Of a DNA stretch of 64,000 nucleotides, positions 33,298 through 46,637 are shown piece after piece. The position numbers and the translations under genes were made by a program. The stretch spans positions 3,224,001-3,288,000 of the forward strand of contig OZ020259.1 of NCBI GenBank assembly GCA_963971285.1, given 5' to 3'. The notes under the pieces were generated by a model. That model saw only the letters and a program-made list of their open reading frames with translations, ran no database searches and had not been told where the DNA came from. The stretch comes from Astropecten irregularis (Eukaryota > Echinodermata > Asteroidea > Paxillosida > Astropectinidae). Within the stretch, counting starts at the first letter, position 1. Every line of letters starts with the position of its first letter.

Positions 33298-36200
33298 TTA
33301 AATAGTTGAAATCGCTTCCGCTGCATCCATATCTCCAGCCTCACTAGCACTGTCTGTCTTGTCTGATGACCCAGCAGGGCTGGATGGCTGATGAGAGTCA
33401 TCGATGACGAGGTCTCCTTGCTCCATGTCTGACATCTCCTGGCACAGAAGCTCCTCCTTCGGAACGGGCAGCTTACCCTCCCTCTCCAGGGTCATCCGGT
33501 GACCTCTTGACCTCAGGTGCTTCGCAAGATGACCGGGGATCCGGAAGGCGATCTGGCATTCCTTGCACTTGAAAGGCCGGGGGTCGCTCTCACCCGAAGC
33601 CGAAGGCAGTTCGACGGCATCAACCTTGGAGAGGTGCTCCTCCGATCGCTCGTGCTTGGCCAGTAAGATCCTCGTCGGGAAGGACAGCACACATTCTGGA
33701 CACAAGAAGGAGTTTTCTTCCAGATGGATGCGCATGTGTATCCGCAGCTGGCTTGGCTTCATGAATACCTTGTTGCAGCTTGAGCATTTGTGATTGCCTA
33801 GGTGGGTCGGCGAGGACACCAGTTCCTCAGAAACTTCAAGCGGTATCTGATCCCCTGATGCTTGCTGTCTATCAGCGATGGAGTGAGACTGAGGGAAGGT
33901 CCACTGAAACTGAGTCTTCGATCGAGCAACAGGTGGGACAAATGGTATCGGGGAGTCCCTATGTTCGTCCCTCAGAGAAAAACCTGATGACTGCACTGTA
34001 GGAGACCTGACTTGAGACAGAATCGTTGGAGGGAGTTGCATCATTTTTGATGGTACCATTGGAGAGACGAGTGGTGGCTGAAGAGAACTAGTCACAGACA
34101 CAGCCACACTGCTCTTGACTAGTTTAGGCGATACCAGGGACGGTGGCAGGAAAGGCGAGAAGAAAGAGGGCTTTGGACTTTCATGCGAAACAGGAAGGAC
34201 CGATGGCTTGGCTAACAGCAGCTGCTTAATAGCGCTTCCTGGTTTCGACATCCATGAAGGAACAGATGATGGAGAGTTCACCGATGGGTTGTTGATGCTT
34301 CCAGACACCATGATGCTATGCTCCTGCGGATTCAGTTTCTGCCTCTTCCTAGGGCTGTTTTGATCTTCTTCATCAGATATGGCTTCAACACAAATTGGCG
34401 GCGGAATAGGTTTCCCTGTCTCGCCAGCCACATACGAAGAAGCAGCTGGACTTGCATGAACCCTTGGGGAAAGCTGTGGCTTGATTTGGGAACTCGGCGA
34501 CACGGCCGGAATTGCACGACTGGCATTCAGACTGGATGCGACAGGGCGTGAGCTGTCTTGGTAAGCAGAGAGGAAAGGAGGGGACATCATTCTCTGCAAA
34601 TGTGGAGACACTCCAAAGCTGCCTTGGTAAGGCACTTGCTGGGCCCCCAAGGCAGCTCGTGCCTCACTGGACACTGGGTAGTTAGGAAACAGGTGCATAT
34701 CTCTGCTCGGAATGGCATGCATTGTGTTCACTCCAACAACTAGGTTTGCTGCTCCTGGTGGTATGCTTACACTTGAGACAGGTGTAGGCTCATGGTGGGA
34801 TGGATAGCCAGATGAACTGGTTGCTTTGGTATCAGTATGTAGAACACCAAGTGATGACAAACTGCTTGGAGCCTGTACAAGATTTGGCACGTGTTCTTTA
34901 GGGGATGATGTCCCTGAGGTAGTAACAGGAGAAGCAGCTAAGGTACATCCAAGCTTACTGTGAAGGAAGGGAGATCCCGCTGTGAGGAATTCAACATTAG
35001 GCTGAGGTTTCCTCGAGAGCTGCTTCTCTAAACTTGCCAGAGGTGGAACTGAGACTGGTGGAGTAATGCGGCTCTCGATGTTCCCGTTGCTGGGTCTGAG
35101 CTTATTCTGGGAGTGGGGGTTTTCCTGTACGGTGGTTGACAGACGATACTGGCTTGTCGATGAATTTGACGTTGTCAGTACGATGTGCCCGTACTTGTCC
35201 AGAAGTGGTGGCTTTGGAGGGAGTCCGTCAACTTTGCTACTAGGAAACGGTGAGACGTTTGTCAGTTTTGTTGGCTGAGGCAAAAGACCTGGATGAAAAG
35301 GTGGCAGTTGCGATAAGTCAAATAGCTTGCTGCTGTCATGGCCTTTGATTTCTCCAGGTTTTGCTGGGGTGGACACGCCAGCCTTCTGTGCTTTCTCAAG
35401 ACTCTGCTGATGCCTATTCGTCAAGTGACGACTCAGCTTTCCAACAACTTCAGACCGCGAGAGCTTGACTGGCTGCTTATCCTCGGCCATTTCTTTCGAA
35501 TTTCCACCACTCTTGGAGGAATCAAAGGCCGAGATGGAACCCGTTGAGTCCCTCCGGGGTCTGTCGTGGGTTTCACCGTGGCCTCTTTTCATGCGTGCTT
35601 GGTCGTACTGGTGCCAGACCAGAGGGCGTCCTTGAGCATCAACGCTTTCGGGCATGTCTTGGATGTTCGGGACAGAGCTGTACCGTTCCCGATGAGGAAC
35701 TACACCACTAACAGGAACTGCACTCTCAGAATGAGTTTCAGAGATGTCGTCATCCTCGTCTTCATCCTCATCTTCATCAGAGGTTTCACCATCTGCCGAG
35801 TCTGTGTCCTCATCATCTGCATCCGAAAACTGATGCTCCATGCACGATTCATCGGTGGCAGAGATCCCGTTCTTGGTGCATTTCTTGCTGTGCGCTTTGG
35901 ACTTCATGTGCTTCGTGAGGTTCCCTTTGGTCTTGAAGGCAAAGTTACAAATCTGACACTGGTACGGCCGCATGTCTGTGTGTGTCCGGATGTGTTTCTT
36001 CAGCATGCTCGGCTTCTTGCAACGGATCCCGCATTCTTCGCAGACATACTTCCCACGGCCTCGTCCACGGACGTAGACGTAGTTCTCATTAGACTTGTAG
36101 CCTCCGGAGAAAATGGGGATTCGGCTTGGCAAACTCTGGTCGGAAGCTTCTTTCGGCTTTTTCTCTTTGGCTTTGAATGCGTCAGTTTCAAGCGCGGATT

Positions 36201-39200
36201 TTTCAAGAGTGCACCCGGCATCCATTGATTTCATCGCGGATGTATCCATCATCTCAGTGTGTGGTCCTTGACCCTCTGAATGAGGCTGACTGTCGGCTGT
36301 TTTGGGGGCAGTTTCAGGTCTCCAACCAGCTGAATCCGTGACAACGCCACCTTGCGGAGGTGAGATACTCGTTGTCACATAGTAAAACTTTGGCTTCTTG
36401 TTCCTCCCTGTATCGTACAAAGCGAGATGGGCCTTCCAAGAGATGCCCAGAGGATGGGGGCAGTTTCCTCCAGGTCTCCAGTTAGAATACATCGAGATCT
36501 TCCTGTTACCTCCTTGCTGGACGTACATCGGCTGAGGACGTTTCACGCAGCAGAATGTGACCTGTGTGATTTTGGAATTGCGGGCCGTGCTTCGCGACAG
36601 TTTGGAGCATCTGATCTTATGCCTCAATGCCGAGTTTGTCTTGACGTGGTTCATTATGTGTGCCTCAAATATTCCTTGACAGTCAGGTTTCTGAGGTGGG
36701 ACACGTTTGAAGTGAGGAGCACAGTTGGTAGTGACAACCGCTTGATCTGTCTGAGGTTGGGAGGTTGCCAAGGGACTTCTCAAGGGCGAGACCAGAGATG
36801 ATGCTGTGGAGGCAGTGGGAGAAAATAAAGTATTTGGCCCTGGGAATCCAGTTGGAGCTTGTGATGAGGACGGTGATGGAATGATGAAATACTGCGTTGA
36901 GCCACTACCGGATCCTGGGGTAGGGGTAGCAATTGGACCTATCATCATCGTGCCTTGCGTGGAGGTTATCAGATTCTCCACTCTTCCACCTGCGTTGAGG
37001 TAAGCGTGTGCCATCAAACGTCCAAGCTCACGGGCTGACTCAACTGGAGTTATGGGAGTATTTGCTTTCATGGGAGAGGCAAGTTTCATCACCGACTCTG
37101 CAATTGACAGTGCTTCAGGCGTCAAGAGACTCTTAGGGTCGATCTGCAACAAAGACTTTGAAGCCTCGGAGGCCCCTGGTGATTTTACGCGTGATGTGAG
37201 GGGCGACTTGAGGTCTAAAGTTAGATGACGTCTGGAAGCCGGGATTCGAGGCAGACTAGTCGGACTCTGCCGATTGGCATCGCTTCTAGGGGATCTGGCA
37301 TCACTTCGAGGTGATTTGGGACTGACTGAGTTCCTTTCCATTTTTATTTTCTTCAGTTCTGGTGATCCGATTTCTCTGTGCTGCTTCAACTCCGGGATTG
37401 CTCGTGGGGACTGCATGGGAGATTCCACAGATAGACTTCCTGGAGGACTGCTCTTCCTCGGAAGATCTGGCAAAGACTGTGGGGTCACAACAGGTTCAAC
37501 TGTAGGTCGACTACTGTCCGTAACTCTTGGGCTGACTCCAGGAACATACGACGAACTGTGGGCAACAGCTGCAAGTAACTGCATAGCAATTGGGGCTGCA
37601 TTTTCACCCTCCTCAGTTGATTTTTTCTTTTCCGCCTTCAAGATAGGATCTTCTCTTGGCCACGGAGATGCTAATTGGGATTCCTGTTTCGGAGCTGTTG
37701 GTATTCCCTCTGTCAGTGAGAAACTGCGCTTCCTGTTAGCCATCTGGGTTTGAGGAGACACGTCTTGGCTTTTTGAAGCTACGGCCAACAGATGAAGACC
37801 TTGACTAGCAGGAGAACCAGCTCCTGGACTTTGCGCTGGGGCAGGAAATCGATACGGCCATGGGTAAGTAGCAGGGGGCACCTCTTTTGCTTGGCTTACT
37901 TCGAGCTTCAGCTCTTTGTTGGCTGGTTCACTTTTGCCCTGCATCCGGGTGTGTTGAATAACTGACACTTCAGACACAGATGGTAGTGGTTGGGTGTAGA
38001 CGCTTGACACATGAGTCGCTGGGATGGAGCTCGGGTGAAATGAGACGGCTGATGTTCCTTGACCTGGAAACGGCTTCTGGAGAACAGGAGGAGAGGTAAG
38101 CTGCCTGGTTTGTGATGACGCAAATCCTGGAACCGATGAGATGGGGGTTGGGTAAAGTGGAGTGTGACCTTGCATGGTAGCCACATTGCTTGTCAATGCT
38201 GTCATCACATTTGTCACCGATGTCACGCGGCTTTGCATTGATGCCATATGACTCTGCATTGATGTCAGATGACCATGTATTGAGGGCTCCTGACTCATGG
38301 TGGTCACAGTGTCGAGGCTTGTGTGCCGTGCCGGATAGCCTAACTTTGAATAAGCTGCAGTAAGATGAGTTGATGCAGTTGGTAGTGGACTTGACATAAA
38401 ATTACCATGAGGACTTGCGCCGCTCTTCAAAATAGCATCCTTCTGATGTTCTGTCGGAGTTCTTGATGAGGTAAAAGTGGCAGACTGATTCCTGACACTG
38501 CTAGTAGCAAGTGGGGACACAACAGAAGGAATGTCTTTAATTTTTCTGGCTCTTCTCTTGGGAGATGAAGGACCTGATGTCATGGATTCTCCTAAGGCAT
38601 CGCTCTCGGATTTATACTTCCTCCTCCGTCCAGCCCCTCTCAGCTCAGAGATCCTCTGGGATATGTTTACATCCTCTGTAGCATTATACAGGGCAGGGTA
38701 CATCTGATTGGGCGGAGCTTGCATGAAACGTCTTTGCTGCTGCAAAGTCCCTCTTAACTGACTCATAGCAGAGTCAGTGCCATGTGGGATAGGCCAAGGC
38801 GTTCCGGGAATAATGTTCATCCTAGGAGAACCTTGCCCCGCTGGGGACTCTCCAGAAATGAGAGCAGGTGTCTGTTGGGCTATCTGCGCTAGTCTATGCT
38901 GCCTGTCTTGCATTAAGAGGTCTTTTATCGAATTGCTGTTATCACTGGGATTTCCGGCTTGCTGGTTTGAAGTTTCCATCTTCACAGCTTGGTGGTCACT
39001 CATTGGAACCAGTATGTGTTTATCGGCTCCAGGAGTGCCAACCAAGGAGCTCTGTTGCTGGGATTTCAAGACTCTTTCTAGCAAGTTTGATTCTCCTGGC
39101 AGCACATATCCCCTTGGTGAATGGGACACCAAGGTAGGGGATTGAGCCTCTGACAAAGAACCTCTCCTGTAACGCAGTGATGGGTTAACAAACTCGGGGT

Positions 39201-41657
39201 AAGCTGAACTTTGAATGCTCCTTCCATCACTGGACCTCACATCACTCGCAGGGTCTAAAGAGGACTCTATCTTGGGAGAATTGTTTTCACTGTCTCGGCG
39301 TGAAGCACTGGTACGTCTTGGTTTGACAGATTCAAGCACAGTATCATCCACAATTGCTCGATTTTGAGAAATCAAAAGCTGGATTCTTTCCTGCAGACTC
39401 TCTTTGGAAACGCCTTTTGTCTGGTTGGAGATGCTTCCCGAACCCTCAACAGCAGGGCATGTTTCACCCTCAAGACTCATAGTCAGTGAATCTTCAGGGA
39501 TTCCTTGCACAGGAATCTGTACATGATACTGACCTCCAGACTTGACAATATTAAACCCTGTTAGAGGAATAAGAAGTTGTCCAGGGTTTGATGATGACTC
39601 TTCTCCAGACGGGTTTGAGGAGGGAGATCCTGGAGTTCCAAGCTGTGGATTTAGGACAGGGATGGCTCGTCTGGTTTCCATGTCGATCCGGAATCCAGCC
39701 AGTTCTCCAGGAAGGATGGATTTTAAGAGCTGGCTGGAAGAGGCTCCTGATGCTGACATTACCACCTCTTCATCATTTCGGTTCTCCGCTGCCTGATGTC
39801 TGTCTTGATAAGAGGAGTTAGTCTTTGGGATATCAACAACTGATGCAGATGGTGCTGAGGATGATCGGCCACCTGACGAAATATCAGATGATCTTGAGGA
39901 CTGGTTTGGGAGTAATGTACTCAGTAGTGGCATATCCCTTTGGATATTAGCTGTCGGTAGTACTGAATTTAGGGTGGGAACCCAGCTGCTGGAATGTCTC
40001 GAGATGGCTTTCTGGTTACTTTGGCTGTCTGCTTGCTGGCGGGGAATATTTGGTACTGCAGCAAGGCTACTAGTTACTTGCATCATGGGAATGTTAGATG
40101 ATTTGGCAGTTTTGCTCTCCGGTGAGATTCTCGTCACTGATTCAATCTCTGAATGGGGTATGGAGCCAACGTGAATGTGGGTGTCAGGGTGCGAACATTT
40201 TTCGGTTAGTTCTGTCTGGCAGGTTGTGGCATCGCACGTTGTAATCTCATCCTCACTCTCTGTCTCCTCAGAATCATCCTCATCAAGTTCCGCCAAAGCT
40301 AGCTTGGATAGATCTTCGGTGTTGGGTGTGAGCCCAGCCTTGATGGCATGAGCATGGGTCTTGCAGTGCTTGTACAGATTGCTTTTCGTCTTGAAGGAAA
40401 ATCCGCAGGGCAAGCAGGGGTAAGGACGCTCCCCAGTGTGGGACCGGATGTGTTTCTTTAAAACACTTGGTTTTGTACACCTACGTCCGCAGAACTGACA
40501 GACGTGGCGTCCGGGCTTCTTACAGCACTTCTGTGAATCTTTGGCAGTGGTAAGGTCTTCGGCAGAATCGGATGCATTGCTCTTGGTGCTATTTTTACGT
40601 GAGCGATTGTAAGCATTGTACTTGAGCTGTTCTTGGGTCGCATGACTGACACTTTGTGCTGTGTAGACCAGTTTCAATCCCTGCTCTTCCAGTGAGTCCG
40701 ACTGCAGGTGGTATTTCACGACTCCTTTGTCCGTCTCACTTATTTTGACCATGCCGCCTTTGTGCACACCAGAGAGTGAGGTTTGGGGGGCAATGTGCGT
40801 CGATGAAGTAGTCACTGTTGTTAACCTTACATTGGTATGTGGATCGGTTTGCGGTTTACATCGGTTTACATTGGTAGTTGGGGTTTGATCAGTGGTTGGG
40901 ACTTTGCTCATTGTGTGTAATTCAACGCCAGTTATCTGCAGCAAAGCCTCTAGCGCTTGCTGTTTGGACTCCTGGGATGTTGGAATTCCCTCAGACACGG
41001 AGCGCTGCCGGCCTTTGACTATGTTAGCAGTCCGACTGATCAAGTCCTGGTTGTTTAATTTCCCAATTTCCCTCTCCGATAGCTTTCTCTGAGCATAAGA
41101 CAGCTTCGGTTTGGGCGATAATGTCACGGGAGCTGGTTCAACCTTTGTAGGACTTCTCTGCAAGTGGATTTCTGGCTCCTTAACAGGTGAAACCGGGATC
41201 TTCTTTGGACTCTCCGAGCCTTTCTTAGGGCTGCTCTCAACGTCTTTAGCTTTGTCCTTGTCCTGGGTTGTCTTTTTGACTTTGGTTGCCCGTAGAAGGC
41301 TCCTCTCCTTGATCATATCATACTTGTCCTTAAAATCTGAAATGTCGAGGGCAGGTTCAGATCCCACCTCTGCCACCAAATTCGGGGAACTCAGCTCCTT
41401 AATCTCGGTGAGCGGCGTCTCGTTATTGTTTGAGTTTGGACTGAGATTCCTGTCCTTGACGGTGGAATCCTGGCTGACAGGGAATTCCGTCCCTGGAAGA
41501 AGAGCCTTGATCAGGCGATTGGTGCGTACCTTGTTGGCGATCTTCACTTTTGTGGCGTTCTTGTATCGGTGACGTTTCTTTCCCTTGGCACGTTTGGCCT
41601 TCTCCACGGCAGATGAGACATCAGGGTGCTTTGTCGATTTAGCAGATTGAGGTCCAT
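33298..41657 (-). CDS. Schnurri/HIVEP zinc-finger transcription factor, giant exon 3
   Basis: This exon carries codons 35-2820 of a predicted 2820-aa protein (numbering includes exons 1 and 2). It is a large nuclear DNA-binding protein of the ZAS family, which in other animals acts with SMADs in BMP/Dpp signalling. The acceptor TTTTTTTTCCCAG precedes 41657. In order: a basic N-terminal region (KAKRAKGKKRHRYKN); first ZAS finger pair, residues 421-471 (Cys421/424, 449/452), with an acidic tract after it; a conserved block ~785-825 (LQERIQLLISQN, ESVKPRRTSASRR); a long Ser/Pro-rich disordered middle; a conserved block ~1730-1780 (ITQVTFCCVKRPQP, HPLGISWKAHLAL); second ZAS pair, 1907-1957, preceded by YVYVRGRGRGKYVC and followed by a run of Asp/Glu; and a third group of three C2H2 fingers at 2659-2754. 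The GTG at 41607 is not the start, because the frame is open back to the acceptor. The stop is TAA. Confidence 0.97.
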
Positions 41658-43358
41658 CTGGGAAAAAAAAGAAGAAGATAAAAACGAGGATCAGACGTAG
41701 TTCAGTATGAATACATGTACATGTACAACAAATGTTTTCCGAAATGCATTGTACATGAAGCCGAAATCAGCACTATGTACAGTACGTAAATCGACACATT
41801 TGTGGACACTACAAGTGTGTACAACTGTACATACATGTACTTGTAAATTCATTCCCAAGTACATGCACACAGGCCTACATGTACAGGTATGTACAACAGT
41901 ATACTGTACAGTGTACATGTACAGTATGTAATAGGCCTATTCATTGTGTATGATTGTAGCACACATGTATGCAACATACTGTATGTACATGTACATGTAC
42001 AATGTATGTGTACGTTCATCCAACTTTTTTGACAAGCATGCAAATTTTGGATATTCTGAATAGAGTACAATAATTTGTAATAATCAGCAACGAAGACAGT
42101 GTGTACCCATAGGCGTTATGCATAATGTTCATTTGTAATGTATCACGTACATGCGTGTCCCAGTACATGGTGTATGTACTTCTTCCTTCCGTCATGTAAA
42201 CACACAGCAAAAAACACTGACTGTTTACTGTTTGCATAACAGTGTGACAAAGCAAGTATTCTACATCTACAGTATATTCAGGTTTTTTGCATCAGTTGGT
42301 CGGTCTACAGGAACAAAATGCATCACTCTTCCTGATATTCAGGAAGTTTGAAATTCCTTGTAAAGTACATGTTGTACATGTTCACCTGTTGCACTGTACA
42401 CTGTTTGGGAACATATGCAGGTGTACAAGAGATCTGGTCAGGTAGAATTCACAGGTCAAGTATTTCTGATTTTCAAATGACTATACACTTTTTTTGTATA
42501 ATGCCTGAATGCAGGAACGAAGTGCCTTTGCACATGGTTCATGTACATGTACATGAACACATTTTGTTCACTTGGCCAGTTGAATGATCTGCCAGTGCAT
42601 CAAGTTTAAAATCTCTGTGCATCAAACATTTACAAATTGTGCAGTAGTAGTAGTACTGCACTTGTGTCCTTGAGCAAGACATCTTGACATTAATTGATCC
42701 TCTCAGAACAAAACGTAATTTGATGTGCCTTTGTGCATGTACATTGATGGCTAAGGGTACACAAATCACTTCACTTGCAGTATATTAAAGTAAAGTTACA
42801 ATAGTTTCCGAAGATGTACGCACACATACAGTACAGCGCATGTTGGGACATGCCAAATAATTTATCTTCCGAAAAACCATGCCTAGTCATTGTTAGTTTA
42901 ACGGTCGATCATTTCAATAAATTGCACTTTGGCTCCAATGTACATGTATGATGTAGGAAGCATTTGGCAAGCACAAACAAATTTCAATCTGTCTTCTATG
43001 AAGTGCCATCTTTTTGGCTGGAGCAGCACAGCTTCAATGTAGAGCCAAAACAAAGTTTGAGTTTTCAAATGCTTTTAGGTTCCATCAAAGCCAAATATGA
43101 CATAAAGCATGCATCTATAGTTAAGCCTTGGAACAAACATTTTATCATAGAATTGGAAGGTCCAGTTTCAATGAGTTTTACTTTTTAATAAATTTTGTTT
43201 CAATTATTCAGTTTGACAAATTTTGCCCAGAGTTCGATTTTCGATTGTTCAAACATTAAAATGAGTAACAGGCGGCCCCAGCAATTACATGTATAATGCC
43301 CAGTGAACCGAAAAAATGACCTAAGAACGATTAAAAGAAATTTTCTTAAAGAACTTAC
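41658..43358 (-). other. HIVEP intron 2, TACATG-rich
   Basis: This is a GT-AG intron of 1701 bp between the donor AAACAAG|GTAAGT (43358 side) and the acceptor at 41658-41659. It is filled with TACATG/TGTACA short repeats, especially 41700-42020. No additional exon was seen. Short frames on either strand are repeat-derived. Confidence 0.85.
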
Positions 43359-43421
43359 CTTGTTTCTTGGTGTCAGATGTTCCACCGTCACGAATCAACT
43401 GTTCAACCTCCTCACGTTGTT
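43359..43421 (-). CDS. HIVEP exon 2 (63 bp)
   Basis: The acceptor CTGTAG ends at 43422 and the exon runs 43421-43359 to a consensus donor, CAAG|GTAAGT. It starts with the last two bases of a codon and ends with the first base of another. Exon 1 ends with one base and exon 3 begins with two, so the frame is preserved across both junctions. It encodes about 21 residues, including REEVEQLIRDGGTSDTKK. The acceptor's pyrimidine tract on the minus strand is an uninterrupted run of about 21 T (A on plus, 43428-43448). The whole exon is short and polar, as in the N-terminal linker of other HIVEP proteins. Confidence 0.9.
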
Positions 43422-43734
43422 CTACAGAAAAAAAAAAAAAAAAAAAAACCAAAATGATTAAAATGTTGATGAGAAAAAGAAAAGTACATACATGTTCATG
43501 GCATATGCTGTATCATTTCTGGTGAGCCACAATTTGTGTGTTTTCAATGTGTGTGTGTAGCAACCAGAAACAATACATGTACCATGACTCCATAATATAA
43601 CACTGTAGTACAGTGCGGGAGAATGCACACATTCAGTTTTTTTCCCAACATTTACTGTGTAATACATAAAATTTACGGATGTAGTCATATTTACATGTAC
43701 ACTAGAAAACAAGAAAGATTGATTTCACATACTG

Positions 43735-43935
43735 TGCATGTACAGTACAGTACATGTAACATGTACATGTATACGTGTACATGTATACGTGTACATGTAC
43801 TGTAGGTCTACATGTGGGCCTGTACATGTACATGTTACATGTACAGTACAGTACATGTAACATGTACATGTACATGTATACGTGTACATGTACTGTAGGT
43901 CTACATGTGGGCCTGTACATGTACATGTACTGTGA
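43735..43935. repeat. Tandem duplication (about 100 bp x 2) within the TACATG cluster
   Basis: The blocks ACAGTACAGTACATGTAACA and CTGTAGGTCTACATGTGGGC appear twice in the same order, near 43741/43842 and 43799/43892. The copies differ in the number of ATACGTGTACATGT subunits. Confidence 0.8.
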
Positions 43936-45189
43936 AAATTGGCAGACCACAAGTTCACGTACACGTATAAATTGTACGTGTATAAAGTGATATACATGTA
44001 CATGTACAACACCCGAGTCCTCACTTCTCGGGAGTCAAACTTGACAGAATGGTATACATGTACATGTACATCACAACACAAAATAAAGTGGATACAAAAT
44101 TTTACAAACACGTACGAACATACATGTACATGTACATGTACAGTAGTAATGTTCATTACCTAAGAAAAGTGAAAACATACAATTTACAGCATTTCGTTTT
44201 TAAAAGCAGAGCATTCAATATGCAACAAATAACACCCACTGTTAATACTCACATATGCTAAAATTCCATTAGAAACTAGTTGAATTAGTCACAACAAAAC
44301 TAAACATGTAAAATGTACACGTCAGGTATACATCAATGTTCATGTACAGGGATATCCCGAATACAACATGTGTATAATGAAGCATCACAGTAACCACTAC
44401 CAGTACATGTACCAGTCTCCATCCACTAACAATACACCAAACGTCCACAATTAGTAACCAGTCCAAAGTTGGATCCACTGAGTCACGCGGGCAAGCCAGA
44501 CAAACTCACAAGACATCCCCGTCTCGGAAAGTCGAGAGAAATTTAAAGGATCACGAGTCAAAGACCGATAGGCAACAAAAACAAAACTTGCCGCCTCTCA
44601 GCTGAAGCGGGCATCCAGCGCAGAGTCACTGGTGCAAGTGGAAAAGCTCACGTACTCTTACTCTAAAACACAGTCCACCCAATGAGGCATGCCTAGTTAT
44701 ACATGTAAAGAGTGACTTCCCTTCCTGTACTGCTGTACACAGTGCTCCCCAGCACACATTACACAGACAGTGCGGACTCACTCAGTAAGTTATGACTGGG
44801 ATGGCCTAGGCTAGGCTGGGTACTGCATGGATGGTAGGGGCAGCTCAAATGTCAAAGTGAGGGAAAGCCAGACATACAGGCTTCCCCTTCTGGGAAGTCA
44901 CCCAGTAGATTCATTACCAAACTGGGTTACATTTTAGTAATACGCAGCATGGGCGTCACAGCTGTTGTTATTACAGGGGAAGTCCACATCATACTGTATA
45001 TTAAAAAATGCAATGCAACTTGCACAGGATGTCCATGTACAGTGCACATGTGTAGGCCTACATGTCTACATTGTAGCTATACATGTACATGTACTGCGTT
45101 TTAACATTTAGGATGCACAAATGGCAACTTTTTAGACCCCCCTCCCCCTTCCCTCTGCAGTGCGCATGGTGTACATGCAGTGGTCACAA

Positions 45190-45211
45190 CCCCCCCCCCC
45201 CCCCCCCCCCC
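45190..45211. repeat. Poly-C run (22 bases)
   Basis: A pure C run within HIVEP intron 1, followed by TCCCTC. It is a potential i-motif/G-quadruplex site and a likely point of length variation or sequencing error. Confidence 0.9.
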
Positions 45212-45624
45212 TCCCTCATACACAATCCACATTGCTAAATAGCATCATTAAAATGTCACAGTAATCTGGGCCATTAGCGTTATAGCAGGGCTGTGATTGT
45301 TTAAGTTTGCATTTAAAAAAAAAAAAACTGAAAACATACAGGTGTAGCCAAACAAACTGAAAATCACACGTTTCCAATACTTTTGTAAAGTCTGAATGAG
45401 ACCAAAAAACATGAAATCAGGTGGTTTTTTTTCCAGAAAAATCACATCCCTGGTTATTGGGACGCCGCTTCAAAATTCTGAAATAAATGGCTGTGATTGG
45501 TCAGAATCAAATGGGGACTGGGGTGGCGCTTAATGGATCGGTCTGTTGTACATTTAAGCCTACAGTATGTACATGTACATGTACCAAGTTCAGAACCTCC
45601 ATCCATACACCCACTAAAGATTGT

Positions 45625-45854
45625 AGGGGCGTTTACAAAATGGAGACTTGGGCCATAAGCTGAAAATAAAGGTTGTAGTTTTTCACTGAAGCTGAAGCTC
45701 TGTTTTCCTTTTCAAACCAGAGAATATACAGATAATGTACATTCAGAACCGCAGCAAAAAGCCTCTATTTTGATACCAGTCATTTCAGAATGGATTCATG
45801 AAATGGAGCCGGAGCCTAAGACCGAGCCTGAGCCTCCGTTTTCGTAAACGCCCT
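45625..45854. mobile_element. Inverted-repeat element, GGGCCTTTCTCAAAGC family, copy 2
   Basis: The ends GGGGCGTTTACAAAATGGAG and CCTCCGTTTTCGTAAACGCCC are imperfect complements. The interior matches 3363-3584 closely (GAAGCTGAAGCTCTGTTTTC, AAAAGCCTCTATTTTGATAC, ATGGATTCATGAAATGGAG). Confidence 0.85.
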
Positions 45855-46637
45855 ATGAGTACATGTACATATAAGTATGGGACAAGGAAAAGTTCCCACA
45901 ACTCATCAACATTTTCCACACACAGACAGTTTCCCATGAATCATAAACACAGCCCGAAAACTTAGATAAAATTTATAAAAAAGTCTACAAAAATAAACTC
46001 CACACAAACCCCCTCTGGCAATTGCACAGCCAGGAATCCCCACAAGAACATCCCCACCCCCCTCCATAGGAAGCCCATGGGTCAGCCTGTGACAAGCCTG
46101 GTTTCCTATTGATAATCCAGAGGATTGTAGGCTATTTATAGCACCAGTCCAGTGCTTGGTAATTCCTCATCCTACTGTACATGTATGTATGATGTATGCG
46201 TGGACTTGCGACATAACACAACGCGTGGCATCTGCACAGTCTGCTATGTGTGGGCGAATTACTGTTTATTTTCCAACAGGCAGGGTTTAATTTCTGGGAG
46301 GGAATTTAGAAGGCTCTCTCTCTTTATAAAATAATAGACTGCTACACTTCAGTTGCAATGTTAAAAAAAAACTGCAAACTGTTTTGCTGCAAACATATTA
46401 GAGCACCAAATTTTAAAATATCGTGATGTTCTCAAATTTCTTTTACCAACAATGTATACGCCCTATAATTATGTATAAAATGTAAAAAAATATATTTGTA
46501 GTCACTACTTGGAACAAATTGACAAAAATTTACCACTTTGTCTTTGATGTCATTCATCCCATAATACTTATGCCCATGAATGTAACTTCACAATATTAAC
46601 ACATGCTGGCATGTAGTCATGTACAATTGTACATGTA

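Noticed and set aside
35566-36228. 220-codon plus-strand open frame
   Set aside because: It is entirely antisense to the HIVEP second finger pair and linker, and is hydrophobic/Cys-rich as expected from the complement of conserved coding sequence.
41605-41607. GTG at 41607 as the HIVEP start
   Set aside because: The frame is open upstream to a splice acceptor at 41658, and phase-matched exons supply an ATG with the conserved N-terminus.
43702-44156. Several 70-140 codon frames on both strands in the TACATG cluster
   Set aside because: They are translations of a self-complementary hexamer repeat (Tyr/Met/His/Val/Cys/Thr runs), open in most frames for trivial reasons.
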